From: Mesorhizobium japonicum MAFF 303099
GTDB taxonomy: Bacteria > Pseudomonadota > Alphaproteobacteria > Rhizobiales > Rhizobiaceae
Length of the DNA: 64,000 nucleotides
NCBI RefSeq assembly: GCF_000009625.1
Contig: NC_002678.2
Span: 5,922,001-5,986,000, forward strand
Direction of reading: 5' to 3'
In this document: piece after piece, positions 63,633 through 64,000 of the stretch
How positions within the stretch are numbered: position 1 is the stretch's first letter
Layout: every line of letters begins with the position of its first letter
Notes under the pieces: model-generated
Database searches by the model: none
Seen by the model: the letters and a program-made list of their open reading frames with translations, nothing else
Told to the model about the DNA's origin: nothing
Translations under genes and position numbers: made by a program

Positions 63633-64000
63633 TGCTCTCCCAGCCGGATACGCGGATCGAGCGCGACATAGGCGAGGTCGACCAAGAGATTGACGATCAT
63701 GAAATTGAAGGCGACGAACAGCACGGCTCCCTGCACCAGCGCGTAGTCGCGCTGCAGGATGGCGTCCAGCACCATGCGACCAAGGCCGGGCAAGGCATAG
63801 ATCTGCTCGACGATGACGGCGCCGCCCAGGAGATAGCCGAATTCGATGCCGCTCAGTGTTACGACCGGGATCAGCGCATTGGGGAGTGCATGCCGCCAGA
63901 TGACGCTGCGCGCCGACGCGCCCTTGCTGCGCGCGGTGCGTACGTAATCGTCGCTCAAAACGTCGAGCATCGCCGAACGCGATATGCGCGTGACCGACGC
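63629..64000 (-). CDS. Dpp-type ABC transporter permease (DppB-like), partial at window edge
   Basis: C-terminal part (124 residues) of a DppB-type permease that continues beyond the window. The frame stays open to the edge: residues before MLDVLSDDYVRTARSKGAS read ASVTRISRSA, matching the family's 'TR.SMLDVL..DYVRTARAKG' coupling loop, so the ATG at 63970 is internal. The end shows the hydrophobic FVAFNFMIVNLLVDLAYVALDPRIRLG. Its binding protein presumably lies further right. Confidence 0.92.
   Translation of the reverse strand, partial: ASVTRISRSAMLDVLSDDYVRTARSKGASARSVIWRHALPNALIPVVTLSGIEFGYLLGGAVIVEQIYALPGLGRMVLDAILQRDYALVQGAVLFVAFNFMIVNLLVDLAYVALDPRIRLGEQ

Overview
The window is GC-rich, densely coded, and reads like an accessory/catabolic stretch of a soil alphaproteobacterium of the Hyphomicrobiales (rhizobia), most likely Mesorhizobium or a close relative. 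The basis is a PcaQ-controlled pcaDCHGB cluster next to a Liv-type protocatechuate-like transporter, a dctA/dctBD locus with sigma-54 signals, many FCD-type GntR regulators and ABC importers, and a RIME-like intergenic palindrome. I saw no rRNA, tRNA, CRISPR array, phage gene or insertion sequence. No gene-free stretch exceeds 300 bases apart from pseudogene remnants.

Layout. (1) 1-9911: an uncharacterised import-and-catabolism module. A Liv-type ABC transporter plus FAD oxidoreductase (leftwards) diverges from a GntR regulator, a DUF3830-like protein, a TIGR04076-like protein, an aldo/keto reductase, an NTF2-like protein and the Liv binding protein (rightwards). (2) 10125-11528: a GlcD-type FAD dehydrogenase. 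(3) 11554-20800: a leftward operon of GntR regulator, pentonate dehydratase, xylose-dehydrogenase-like SDR and GguC/AraD1-type dehydratase (a Weimberg-like oxidative pentose route), continuing into a Pot-type ABC transporter, with a divergent aldose 1-epimerase. (4) 20831-33818: aromatic catabolism. A Liv-type transporter operon carries an SDR and an aldehyde dehydrogenase, then come pcaQ and pcaD-C-H-G-B-pobA, which turn 4-hydroxybenzoate and protocatechuate into beta-ketoadipate. Two PcaQ boxes sit in two near-identical, oppositely oriented promoter segments. (5) 33824-53320: a rearranged sugar region. It holds a LacI regulator with a tagatose-type kinase and lone GatZ, a hydrolase and a Gfo/Idh dehydrogenase; a DeoR-controlled block (aldolase, kinase, complete CUT1 ABC importer); and a tight operon of two isomerases, a Gfo/Idh dehydrogenase, a hydrolase, an Rpe-like epimerase and a ROK kinase. 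Fragments of a second, dead CUT1 transporter are scattered through it. (6) 53395-58213: dctA against dctBD. (7) 58283-64000: a GNAT protein, then anmK, a beta-lactamase-fold hydrolase and a Dpp-type transporter that runs off the window, probably a cell-wall recycling locus.

Most notable observations: a permease gene apparently split by an inversion of about 5.9 kb (joining the two fragments at a shared 7-base sequence restores a 280-codon, in-frame gene); the duplicated inverted PcaQ promoters around pcaQ; face-to-face sigma-54 promoter matches next to tandem DctD-type sites in the dctA-dctB gap; the coupling of a Weimberg-like pathway to a Pot-type transporter; and the DUF3830/TIGR04076 module, whose substrate is unknown. 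All family assignments come from reading the translated sequence and recalled family features; no database search was run.
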